Part shown: positions 1 to 7,042 of the stretch, in pieces
How positions within the stretch are numbered: position 1 is the first letter of the stretch
Layout: every line of letters starts with the position of its first letter
NCBI GenBank assembly: GCA_943324925.2
Contig: CALPNL020000070.1
Span: 1-9,276, forward strand
Direction of reading: 5' to 3'
Length of the DNA stretch: 9,276 bases
Source: Chitinophaga pinensis
GTDB lineage: Bacteria > Bacteroidota > Bacteroidia > Flavobacteriales > Flavobacteriaceae
Translations under genes and position numbers: made by a program
The notes under the pieces: model-generated
Told to the model about the DNA's origin: nothing
What the model saw: only the letters and a program-made list of their open reading frames with translations
The model's database searches: none

Positions 1-593
1 AATGCGAAGGAAACTATATTCAACCTACCTTTATTACTGATTATCCGAAAGAAATGTCGCCTCTATGTAAGTCACATCGCGACAACCCAGAATTGACAGA
101 GCGCTTTGAGTTGATGGTTTGTGGCAAAGAAGTAGCCAACGCTTATTCTGAATTAAACGATCCAATTGACCAAAGAGAGCGTTTTGAGCACCAATTAAAA
201 TTAGCCGAAAAAGGAGACGATGAAGCGACCGAATTTATCGATGAAGATTTTCTTCGTGCCCTAGAATATGGAATGCCACCAACCTCAGGTTTAGGAATTG
301 GAATGGACCGATTAATGATGTTTTTAACCAATAATTCTTCAATTCAAGAAGTGTTATTTTTCCCACAAATGCGTCCTGAGAAAAAGCAAGTGCAAATTGA
401 ACTTTTAGAAGAAGAGAAGTTAATTATTGACTTTTTGAAATCCAATGACAACAAAATGGACCTTGGGGTTTTGAAAGTAAAATCAGATTTAAGCGGAAAA
501 AAATGGGACGCTGCCATGAAAGGCCTCTCAAAACATGGATTAATAAAAGTTTCCTTAGCTGGAGAAAGTAAGATTGTAGAATTAACAGCTTAA
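1..593 (+). CDS. lysS: Lysyl-tRNA synthetase, class II (3' part, 5' end outside window)
   Basis: Cytoplasmic enzyme that charges tRNA-Lys with lysine using ATP. The reading frame is already open at the left edge (first full codon at 3), so the N-terminal anticodon-binding OB domain and class II motifs 1 and 2 lie outside. Visible are the family segment FITDYPKEMSPLCK (codons 30-71), the substrate-pocket stretch FELMVCGKEVANAYSELNDP, and class II motif 3, GLGIGMDRLMM (about 288-320), whose Arg contacts ATP. Typical bacterial LysRS ends just after the FFPQMRP-like segment. Here the protein continues about 68 residues more (387-590), with a pattern suggesting a small winged-helix-like domain (conserved-looking Trp, Lys-rich helix, terminal beta strand). 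From recall, such tails are usual in Flavobacteriaceae LysRS; their role is not known to me. No clear terminator follows the TAA. Confidence 0.96.
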   Translation, partial: CEGNYIQPTFITDYPKEMSPLCKSHRDNPELTERFELMVCGKEVANAYSELNDPIDQRERFEHQLKLAEKGDDEATEFIDEDFLRALEYGMPPTSGLGIGMDRLMMFLTNNSSIQEVLFFPQMRPEKKQVQIELLEEEKLIIDFLKSNDNKMDLGVLKVKSDLSGKKWDAAMKGLSKHGLIKVSLAGESKIVELTA

Positions 594-909
594 AAAAAGT
601 CTTAATTAAAATTCTGCATTGCATTCATTTGTGTTGCTATTTTAAAACTAACTTCCAAACATATTGTCATTTGCTGTTAAAAACGAAAAAATGGCTGCGG
701 AATTAAAATCGAGATTCGACGGGAAATAAAATTTTTGAATCTTAAATGTCTAAAGTGTTAAATTAACCAAAAGCGAAATAACTTTACTGAGGACACTTTT
801 CAATTATGAAAAAAAAATGTATCATTGCACTAAATTAATTTAATACGATTAATAGATTATTAATCAACTCAATATAGCATTATAAATATATTATTTTAAC
901 TCAATTAAA
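594..909. other. AT-rich intergenic region between lysS and the protease gene
   Basis: This is a 316-bp gap with no convincing gene and no RNA gene I can recognise. It must hold the promoter of the protease gene, but I see no full Bacteroidota promoter. The nearest matches to TAnnTTTG are TTCATTTG at 624-631 and TAACTTTA at 779-786, each with one mismatch and neither with a TTG at the expected distance. The last 85 bases are almost pure A/T and contain AACTCAAT twice (866-873 and 898-905), the second copy ending 4 bp before the start codon. A 12-codon open frame at 691-729 (ATG to TAA) has no supporting signal. No strong hairpin with a T tract ends lysS. Confidence 0.6.
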
Positions 910-3849
910 ATGAAAAAAACTTACCTTGTATCCCTTCTTTTGTTGCTTCTTACAAATCTAACTTATGCTCAAACTAAAGAGGATGTAGCTAAAATTGTAA
1001 GTAGTTATGATTTGGCAAAAATAAAAGAATTACAATTTGAACTAAAGCAAAAAACAACTTTAGAGAAACAAAAAGCGGAAGCAGCAGCAATAGTTAATAA
1101 TTGGCCTATTCGTGTTGTTGGTAAAGATGGATCGATTAGTGAACTAATGAAATTAACTCCTGATGGTTTCCCAATTTACTATACCAACAACAATGCGAAT
1201 GCAGCAAAATCTACTCGAGCTAATCATCTAAATACCGGAGGAACGTTAGGTTTAGATCTAAATGGGCAAGGAATGGTCGCGAGAGTTTGGGATGGAGGAA
1301 CAGTTAGAGCCAGTCACAATTTATTTTCAGGTCGAGTTACTGTAGTAGACGAACCATCAAGTACTACTTATGCTGCCCATTCAACACATGTAACAGGAAC
1401 TATCATGGCTTCTAATGCCGCTGCTGCTACTAAAGGTATGGCTTTTATGGCTCAAGCAAGAACTTTTGAATGGACAGATGATAATTCTGAAGCATTATCA
1501 GAAGTTCAATTAGGAATGCTAATTTCAAACCATTCTTATGGCGTTCCAATTACGGGTACTACCGGTGTTTTACCTTCTTGGTATATTGGCTCTTACACTC
1601 AAGACGCAAGAGATTGGGATGAAATAGCCTATGCATCTCCTTATTATTTAGCGGTCCTATCTGCCGGAAATGAAGGCCAAAGTAATGCAAATCCAGACCC
1701 GCTCGCTTTTGGTTACGATAAATTAACTGGAAATAAAGTGTCTAAAAATAATATGGTTGTAGCCAATGCACAAGATGCAGTGGTTGCAGCTGATGGAACA
1801 CTAACTAGTGTATTAATTAATGCTTCTAGTAATCAAGGCCCAACAGATGATTATAGAGTAAAGCCAGACATTACGGGTAATGGTACTTCTGTAATTTCAA
1901 CAAATAGTACTAGCGATTCTTCTACCACAACAATGACTGGAACATCAATGGCTTCTCCTAATGTAGCAGGGACATTATTGCTTTTGCAACAACATTATAA
2001 AAATGTGACCAACAATTTTATGAAAGCGGCAACTTTAAAAGGACTAGCTTGTCATACTGCTGATGATGCAGGAAATATAGGTCCAGATCCAGTTTTTGGT
2101 TGGGGGTTATTAAATGCTAAAAAAGCAGCCGAGACAATTACAGGAAACGGATTAAACTCATGGGTCTCAGAAGAAAATTTATTTCAAGAGCAATCTAGTT
2201 CTATAGTTGTAAAAGCCAGTGGAACAGAGCCTTTAATTGCATCAATAACTTGGACCGATGTTCCTGGAACAGCTAATAATGGAACTCTTCCTGCCAATGA
2301 CACAACAAAAGCATTAGTAAATGATTTAGACATCAGAATTACTAAAAATGCCGTTACTTATTATCCATGGAAATTAAATTCCATTGCTTCTGCTGAAGCT
2401 ACTCAATCAGGGGATAATGCAATTGATAATGTAGAGCAGGTTAAAATTGATAGCCCAACAAACAGCAATTATACCGTAACTGTAACCCATAAAGGGTTAT
2501 TACAAACTGGAAAACAAAACTATAGCTTAGTAATTACTGGTTTAACCTCCTCTTTTTCAATTGTTCCAACTTCATCTGATTTGACAGTATGTTCTAATCA
2601 AAATGCCGTTTTTACTTTTAACTATAAGCAAGTTGGAAGTGGAACTACTGCATTTTCTCCAGTTGGTTTACCTGTAGGAGCTACTGCCACATTTAACAAC
2701 AATTCATTGAGTGCAAATGGAACGGTGACAATGACCATTTCGGGGCTTTCAAATGTGATTCCAGGAGAATACAATATTGGAATAATTGGAAATAACGGAA
2801 CAGAGACAGAAACTAGATATAAAACTTTAAAAATATTCAATTCTACATTTGTGCCAGTTAATTTAACTTCCCCAGCGAATTTAGTAACAGGGCTTTCAAC
2901 CTCAGTAAATTTAGTATGGAGTAGTCAATTTAATGCAGAATCGTACACTGTTCAAGTGTCGACAGTTCCAAATTTTAGCACTACAGTTTATAACGCTACT
3001 GTAACTACTAATAGATATATTGCTAGAAGTTTGTTACAAAATACTGATTACTACTGGAGAGTAACTCCTCTTAATCAATGTGGCTCTGGATTGACTAGCA
3101 ATGCAACTGTTTACAGGTTTAAAACTGGAGTACTCGTTTGTGGAGCTGCTGTTTTTAACGCAACGAATTTTACAAATGCTACTATCGCATCTGTAGCTAA
3201 TTCAAGTGCTAGTGTTCCTGTAACAGTTACTGGAGGATACACAATTGGTAGCATGAAAGTAAACCTTAATTTAACCCATACTTACATTCAAGACATGACT
3301 ATTTCACTTGTAGGACCTGCAAGTATTGGAAGCCCTGAAGTACTATTGTTTAAAGAAGCTTGTGGCGATAATGATAATATAAATTGTACTCTAGATGACA
3401 ATGGAAATGCTCCTCAATGCTCTGGAATACCCTCAGTATCAGGACTTATTGCTCCCTATGAATCGTTAAGTGCTTTCAATAATTTACCTGCAAATGGAGA
3501 ATGGATTTTAAAAATTAAAGATCCATATAATGGTGATGGTGGAACAGTGAATTCGTTCAGTATCGATATTTGTTATATTACTAATTCACTAGGTATAGAT
3601 TCAAATAGTTTAACATACACTTCTGTTTATCCTAACCCTACAAAAGATAATTTAAATATTGATATTCCTAATGCTATTGGAACTTCAAAATTAAAACTAT
3701 ATGATGTTCAAGGAAGATTTGTAATGGAAACTTCAACTAATTCTACGCACGAAGTCATGAATATTGGAAATTTACAAAGTGGAGTATATATGCTTTCCAT
3801 AGAAAACGAAAATAATAAAACGGTCAAAAAAGTAATATTAAATAAATAA
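910..3849 (+). CDS. Secreted S8 (subtilisin-like) serine protease with P-domain and T9SS sorting tail
   Basis: Predicted extracellular endopeptidase of 979 aa. Residues 1-20 form a Sec signal peptide (cleavage near YA|Q), and 21-105 look like a pro-region. The S8 catalytic domain spans about 107-412, with Asp128 in VWDGG, His157 in HSTHVTGT, the oxyanion Asn254 in SAGNEG and Ser346 in GTSMASP, so the triad is intact. His157 is followed by Ser rather than the usual Gly. Residues about 415-545 match the beta-sandwich that follows Kp43-like proteases (WTDVPG, LVNDLD, GDNAIDNVE). Then come an Ig-like stretch (550-643), an FN3-like domain (649-738) and a proprotein-convertase P-domain-like module (about 750-888). 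Residues 906-979 are a type A T9SS C-terminal domain (VYPNP, KLYDVQGR, LQSGVYML, basic end), so export by SprA/PorU-type machinery is inferred. It is monocistronic: a long upstream gap and a strong terminator 6 bp past the stop. The substrate cannot be read from sequence. Confidence 0.95.
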   Translation: MKKTYLVSLLLLLLTNLTYAQTKEDVAKIVSSYDLAKIKELQFELKQKTTLEKQKAEAAAIVNNWPIRVVGKDGSISELMKLTPDGFPIYYTNNNANAAKSTRANHLNTGGTLGLDLNGQGMVARVWDGGTVRASHNLFSGRVTVVDEPSSTTYAAHSTHVTGTIMASNAAAATKGMAFMAQARTFEWTDDNSEALSEVQLGMLISNHSYGVPITGTTGVLPSWYIGSYTQDARDWDEIAYASPYYLAVLSAGNEGQSNANPDPLAFGYDKLTGNKVSKNNMVVANAQDAVVAADGTLTSVLINASSNQGPTDDYRVKPDITGNGTSVISTNSTSDSSTTTMTGTSMASPNVAGTLLLLQQHYKNVTNNFMKAATLKGLACHTADDAGNIGPDPVFGWGLLNAKKAAETITGNGLNSWVSEENLFQEQSSSIVVKASGTEPLIASITWTDVPGTANNGTLPANDTTKALVNDLDIRITKNAVTYYPWKLNSIASAEATQSGDNAIDNVEQVKIDSPTNSNYTVTVTHKGLLQTGKQNYSLVITGLTSSFSIVPTSSDLTVCSNQNAVFTFNYKQVGSGTTAFSPVGLPVGATATFNNNSLSANGTVTMTISGLSNVIPGEYNIGIIGNNGTETETRYKTLKIFNSTFVPVNLTSPANLVTGLSTSVNLVWSSQFNAESYTVQVSTVPNFSTTVYNATVTTNRYIARSLLQNTDYYWRVTPLNQCGSGLTSNATVYRFKTGVLVCGAAVFNATNFTNATIASVANSSASVPVTVTGGYTIGSMKVNLNLTHTYIQDMTISLVGPASIGSPEVLLFKEACGDNDNINCTLDDNGNAPQCSGIPSVSGLIAPYESLSAFNNLPANGEWILKIKDPYNGDGGTVNSFSIDICYITNSLGIDSNSLTYTSVYPNPTKDNLNIDIPNAIGTSKLKLYDVQGRFVMETSTNSTHEVMNIGNLQSGVYMLSIENENNKTVKKVILNK

Positions 3850-3850
3850 T

Positions 3851-3881
3851 AAAAAGGGAACTCAATGAGTTCCCTTTTTTT
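3851..3881 (+). terminator. Intrinsic terminator of the protease gene
   Basis: An 8-bp perfect stem, GGGAACTC (3856-3863) and GAGTTCCC (3867-3874), closes a 3-base loop and is followed by seven T. Five A (3851-3855) before the stem can pair with the T tract, so the stem could extend and could also act from the other strand. It begins 1 bp after the protease stop codon. Confidence 0.93.
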
Positions 3882-3966
3882 ATTGCAGAAATTTAAATTT
3901 TTCTTAAAGCTTAAACCTTTTTACTATTATTTGGTCTTAAGACAATAAATCTTAAATAAAAATAAA

Positions 3967-4386
3967 ATGAAAAAATTAATTGTAGCCGCTTTGTTGGTAG
4001 TTGGTTTATCAACATTTGCTCAAGTTGAAAAAAAGGATAAAGAAAGTAAAGGACCAATTGAAAAGTTGTCTCCAGAGGAAAAAGCTGAAAAAGGATTAAA
4101 AAGAATGACAAAACAACTTAAACTGACTGAAGCACAACAAAAGCAAATGAAAGTTCTAATGACAGAACAAGAGGCTAAACGAGCTGAAGCAAATTTTAAA
4201 CCTAGTAAAGAAGATCGATTGGCGATGAAAGAAAAAATAAGCAAGATTCTAACCTCAGAACAAAACGCTACTTGGGATAAAATTCAAGAAGAAAGAAAAG
4301 AAAAAATGAAAGAAAAAATAGAAGAAAAAAGAAAGGAAAGAAAAAATAAAAAAGAAGGAAAACCAGAAAAAACAGAAGATAAATAA
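3967..4386 (+). CDS. Exported small LTxxQ-motif protein, Spy/CpxP-like, with highly charged tail
   Basis: 139 aa. Residues 1-18 are a Sec signal peptide (cleavage at TFA|Q), so the mature protein should be periplasmic or exported. The mature part is almost all helix-forming and carries two LTxxQ motifs, LTEAQ at 53-57 and LTSEQ at 95-99, the spacing and pattern of Spy/CpxP-type periplasmic proteins, which in Enterobacteria act as ATP-independent chaperones or stress sensors. Residues about 103-139 are almost only Lys, Glu, Arg and a few others, giving a charged helix or coiled coil; the DNA there is nearly pure purine. It has no Cys, so no disulfide role. The function is inferred from motif and topology only, and metal binding or envelope-stress sensing are alternatives. 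The ATG at 3967 starts the signal peptide directly. A gene of like size follows 61 bp downstream. Confidence 0.8.
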   Translation: MKKLIVAALLVVGLSTFAQVEKKDKESKGPIEKLSPEEKAEKGLKRMTKQLKLTEAQQKQMKVLMTEQEAKRAEANFKPSKEDRLAMKEKISKILTSEQNATWDKIQEERKEKMKEKIEEKRKERKNKKEGKPEKTEDK

Positions 4387-4397
4387 TTATTTATTTT

Positions 4398-4425
4398 TTT
4401 GTTCAAGAAAAATAATTTAGATTTG
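4398..4425 (+). promoter_or_regulatory. Bacteroidota-type promoter upstream of the 126-aa exported protein
   Basis: TAGATTTG at 4418-4425 is a perfect match to the Bacteroidota -7 consensus TAnnTTTG. TTTG at 4398-4401 can serve as the -33 element, with 16 bp between TTG and TA, one base shorter than the usual 17-23 in Flavobacterium. Transcription would start near 4430, giving a leader of about 17 nt before the ATG at 4448. It suggests the second small gene can be expressed apart from the first. Confidence 0.6.
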
Positions 4426-4447
4426 AACTAAATTTAAATCAATTCTC

Positions 4448-4828
4448 ATGAAAAAAATAATAATTGCATGTTTTTTAATGTTAGCCGTTAGCATAACAGC
4501 AAATGCTCAAAACAAGAAAAAAACTACTGGTGATGTATCTAAAGAGGTCGTAAAACTTACTCCTGCAGAGGCTGGTAAAAAAGATGGAGTTGCCATTTCT
4601 CAGTTTTTAGGACTTGACGAAAATTTAACTATTGCGTTTTGTAATTTATTTGAAATGAAACACGAAGTAATGCTAAGTGCTACTGAAACAAATGAAAGCA
4701 AAAAAGAAATGTCAAGAATTGTAGGTTTGAAAATCGAAGCTACAATCGACTCTGAAAGACTTGAAAAATTAAAAGCAAATACCTCTCTTTACAATCAATT
4801 GTTGAGTACTGATGCTTTTGAAAAATAA
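4448..4828 (+). CDS. Exported hypothetical protein, 126 aa
   Basis: I do not recognise a named family. Residues 1-20 are a signal peptide (cleavage at ANA|Q), followed by a Lys-rich linker and a mostly helical body of about 90 residues. Lengths and helix pattern loosely resemble the neighbouring LTxxQ protein: a KLTPAEAGKK segment near 36-45, a FLGLDENLTIAF helix start near 53-64, and a late helix ending in LYNQLL. No strict LTxxQ motif is present, so membership in the Spy-like fold is only a guess. The single Cys of the mature chain is at about residue 65. It lies 61 bp after the previous gene on the same strand, has its own good promoter, and ends 19 bp before a strong bidirectional terminator. 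Confidence 0.8.
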   Translation: MKKIIIACFLMLAVSITANAQNKKKTTGDVSKEVVKLTPAEAGKKDGVAISQFLGLDENLTIAFCNLFEMKHEVMLSATETNESKKEMSRIVGLKIEATIDSERLEKLKANTSLYNQLLSTDAFEK

Positions 4829-4847
4829 TATTTTTAATATATTAAAT

Positions 4848-4881
4848 AAAAAAAGGGCTTTCAAATGAAAGCCCTTTTTTT
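4848..4881. terminator. Bidirectional intrinsic terminator between convergent genes
   Basis: Stem GGGCTTTC (4855-4862) and GAAAGCCC (4867-4874) with loop AAAT, flanked by seven A on the left (4848-4854) and seven T on the right (4875-4881). Read on either strand it gives a GC-containing hairpin followed by a U tract, so it can end both the 126-aa gene from the left and hemL from the right. The hemL stop codon is at 4883-4885, 1 bp from the T tract. Confidence 0.94.
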
Positions 4882-4882
4882 A

Positions 4883-6169
4883 TTACAATGTTTTAGCAAC
4901 TTTATCAATTGCGTTAATTGTATAGTCTAAATCTTCATAGGTTAAAGCATCTGAAATAAACCAAGTTTCATAGGCAGAAGGGGCAATATATACTCCCTGT
5001 TCTAGCAGGCCGTGGAAAAATTTCTTAAACATTTCGTTATCCCCATTTGAAGCAGTTTGAAAATCATAAACTGAATTCTCATCAAAATGAACTGAAATCA
5101 TAGAGCCTAGTTGATTGATGGTAAATATAATTCCATTTTCAGTGAGTACTTTTTTTATTCCTTTTTCTAAATAAACAGTCTTTTCTGAAAGTCTTTGGAA
5201 CACACCATTATCTTTTTCTAATGCATTTAACATTGCCAGTCCAGCAGCCATAGCTAAAGGATTACCTGATAAAGTTCCCGCCTGATAAACCGGTCCTAAA
5301 GGCGCTAAATGATTCATTATTTCTGCTCTTGCCGCAAAAGCACCAACAGGCAATCCCCCACCTATTACTTTTCCAAAGGTCACAATATCTGATTTTACAT
5401 TCAGTAATTCCTGCGCTCCACCCCTAGCCAATCGGAAACCAGTCATTACTTCATCAAAAATTAATAAAATATTATTCTCGTCACAAATTTGTCGTAACGC
5501 TTCTAAAAAGCCTGCTTTAGGGGGAATACAACCCATATTTCCTGCAACGGGCTCAATTATAATAGCTGCAATTTCACCCAAATTAGCATTCACCAGCGCA
5601 TTCACACTTTCTATGTCATTATATTTAGCCAACAAAGTGTCTTTAGCAGTTCCTTGAGTTACCCCCGGACTGTTTGGAGAACCAAAAGTAACCGCTCCAC
5701 TCCCTGCTTGAATTAAAAAGGAATCGGAATGTCCATGATAACAACCAGCAAATTTTATTATTTTATCTTTTTTGGTAAATCCACGAGCCAAGCGAATAGC
5801 GCTCATGCAAGCTTCTGTTCCTGAATTCACAAACCGAATTTTATCAATTCCAGGTACCATTTTAATCGCTAAAGCTGCGATTTGAGTTTCCATTTCTGTT
5901 GGCATACCAAATGAAGTTCCCAGTTTGGCTTTCTCAATGACTGCATCAACTACCGGTTGATAGGCATGGCCTAAAACCATGGGACCCCAAGAATTAATAT
6001 AATCTATATATCGGTTTCCATCTTCATCAAAAACATAAGCTCCTTTTGCACTTTTTGCAAATATTGGAGTGCCTCCAACAGCTTTAAATGCTCTAACAGG
6101 TGAATTTACTCCTCCTGGAATTACTTTTTCTGCTTCCGCAAATAGTGCGCTGCTTCTTTTATATAACAT
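4883..6169 (-). CDS. hemL: Glutamate-1-semialdehyde 2,1-aminomutase
   Basis: Cytoplasmic PLP/PMP enzyme that converts glutamate-1-semialdehyde to 5-aminolevulinate, the C5 route to heme and other tetrapyrroles. At 428 aa it is full length for the family. It shows the N-terminal VIPGGVNSPVRAF, the phosphate-contact region VNSGTEA (114-120), the gating-loop segment SFGMPTEME (86-94), the cofactor-ring Asp239 in FDEVMTGFR, the Schiff-base Lys267 in TFGKVIGGG, and AGTLSGNPLA (297-306). All key residues are present. It is the last gene of a minus-strand group: its ATG lies 15 bp after the stop of the glucosaminidase gene, so co-transcription is likely, and the bidirectional terminator closes the unit. 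No other heme genes are visible in the window. Confidence 0.98.
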   Translation of the reverse strand: MLYKRSSALFAEAEKVIPGGVNSPVRAFKAVGGTPIFAKSAKGAYVFDEDGNRYIDYINSWGPMVLGHAYQPVVDAVIEKAKLGTSFGMPTEMETQIAALAIKMVPGIDKIRFVNSGTEACMSAIRLARGFTKKDKIIKFAGCYHGHSDSFLIQAGSGAVTFGSPNSPGVTQGTAKDTLLAKYNDIESVNALVNANLGEIAAIIIEPVAGNMGCIPPKAGFLEALRQICDENNILLIFDEVMTGFRLARGGAQELLNVKSDIVTFGKVIGGGLPVGAFAARAEIMNHLAPLGPVYQAGTLSGNPLAMAAGLAMLNALEKDNGVFQRLSEKTVYLEKGIKKVLTENGIIFTINQLGSMISVHFDENSVYDFQTASNGDNEMFKKFFHGLLEQGVYIAPSAYETWFISDALTYEDLDYTINAIDKVAKTL

Positions 6170-6184
6170 TTTATAATCTTGAAT

Positions 6185-7042
6185 TTATTCTATAATTAGT
6201 ACCTGCCCTACAGAAATAGTAGTGTCGGAAATATTATTTTTCGCCTTTAAATCATCAATAGAAATATTGAATTTCTTAGAAATAGAATACATTGTATCTC
6301 CTTTAATCACTTCATATTCCTTTTTCTTAACTACCCCTTGAGCAGTAGGAACAACATACTCTTTTCCTAAAACTTCCGCATCGTATTGATCCAAATGGTA
6401 CCTTTCAATTATGGCAATTAATTTTTCTGGATATTTAGGATCAGTAGCATATCCAGCCGCTTTTAATCCTTTTGCCCATCCTTTATAGTCGTCTTTTTCT
6501 AATTTGAATAATGGCTCATACCACCTTCTACTCTTTAAAAATAGTGCATGATCATTATACGATTCACTTGCTTGGTTGTATTTTCTAAAACATTCTTGTG
6601 CAGCATCATCATCATATTTTACTGAGGGTCCATTCCAATCTTGATGGCATTTAATTCCAAAATGATTATTTGCTATAGCGCTTAAAGGTCCCGTTCCAGC
6701 TCCTGATTCTAAAATTCCTTGCCCAAGGCAAATACTTGCAGGAATTCCGAATTGAACCATATTACTTTTTGCAATTGGTTGGTACGAATTGATGTAGGCT
6801 AAAACTATTTCTGGTGTAACTTTAACTCTGGTAGTCGCTTCTAATATTTCAGTTTTAGGCTCTATCGTTTTAACAGAATCTGTTGAATTCGCCACAGGGT
6901 TGGAAATTTCCAATGATTTAATTACTTCCACTTTTGTTGGTGGTTTGTAATTTTTAGGTCGAGTAGTTTGAATTACAACTTTTTTTGAAGTACAGCTTGC
7001 CGCAAATAAAACGATAAATAGTAAGGCTATTTTTCTAATCAT
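6185..7042 (-). CDS. Glucosaminidase (GH73-like) lipoprotein with C-terminal LysM domain
   Basis: Predicted peptidoglycan hydrolase that cuts beta-1,4-linked N-acetylglucosamine in cell-wall glycan. It has 285 aa. Residues 1-17 form a lipoprotein signal with lipobox AASC (Cys17), so it should be anchored in a membrane facing the periplasm; the residues after the Cys are TSKK, without the acidic surface-export signal known in some Bacteroidota. After a Thr/Lys/Pro-rich linker, the glucosaminidase domain covers about 77-218. Glu112 in GQGILESGAG is the likely catalytic acid, and NNHFGIKC (125-132) and the GYATDPKYPEKL segment (197-208) are family hallmarks. Residues 241-284 are a LysM peptidoglycan-binding domain (VIKGDTMYSIS, VGQVLIIE). 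The ATG overlaps the TGA of the upstream PLP-enzyme gene by 4 bp, indicating translational coupling. It may act in wall remodelling or division. Confidence 0.93.
   Translation of the reverse strand: MIRKIALLFIVLFAASCTSKKVVIQTTRPKNYKPPTKVEVIKSLEISNPVANSTDSVKTIEPKTEILEATTRVKVTPEIVLAYINSYQPIAKSNMVQFGIPASICLGQGILESGAGTGPLSAIANNHFGIKCHQDWNGPSVKYDDDAAQECFRKYNQASESYNDHALFLKSRRWYEPLFKLEKDDYKGWAKGLKAAGYATDPKYPEKLIAIIERYHLDQYDAEVLGKEYVVPTAQGVVKKKEYEVIKGDTMYSISKKFNISIDDLKAKNNISDTTISVGQVLIIE

Noticed and set aside
143..624. Antisense open frames opposite lysS
   Set aside because: They lie opposite a clear conserved gene, or run over its 3' end, and have no protein-family features or start signals.
691..729. 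12-codon open frame starting with ATG in the lysS-protease gap
   Set aside because: Too short, no promoter or ribosome site, and no recognisable peptide pattern; chance ORF or remnant.
866..905. Direct repeat AACTCAAT, 32 bp apart, before the protease gene
   Set aside because: Eight bases in AT-rich DNA can repeat by chance; noted with the intergenic region but not called as a regulator site.
2622..2840. Antisense open frame inside the protease gene
   Set aside because: Shadow of the coding strand; the sense frame is a continuous conserved protein.
3911..4244. Antisense open frames opposite the LTxxQ gene
   Set aside because: Produced by the low-complexity purine-rich sense strand; hydrophobic Phe/Leu-rich translation is what the complement of Lys/Glu codons gives.
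4381..4400. AT-only hairpin with T tract after the LTxxQ gene
   Set aside because: The stem AAAT/ATTT is only four A-T pairs, too weak to call a terminator; the region may allow read-through to the next gene.
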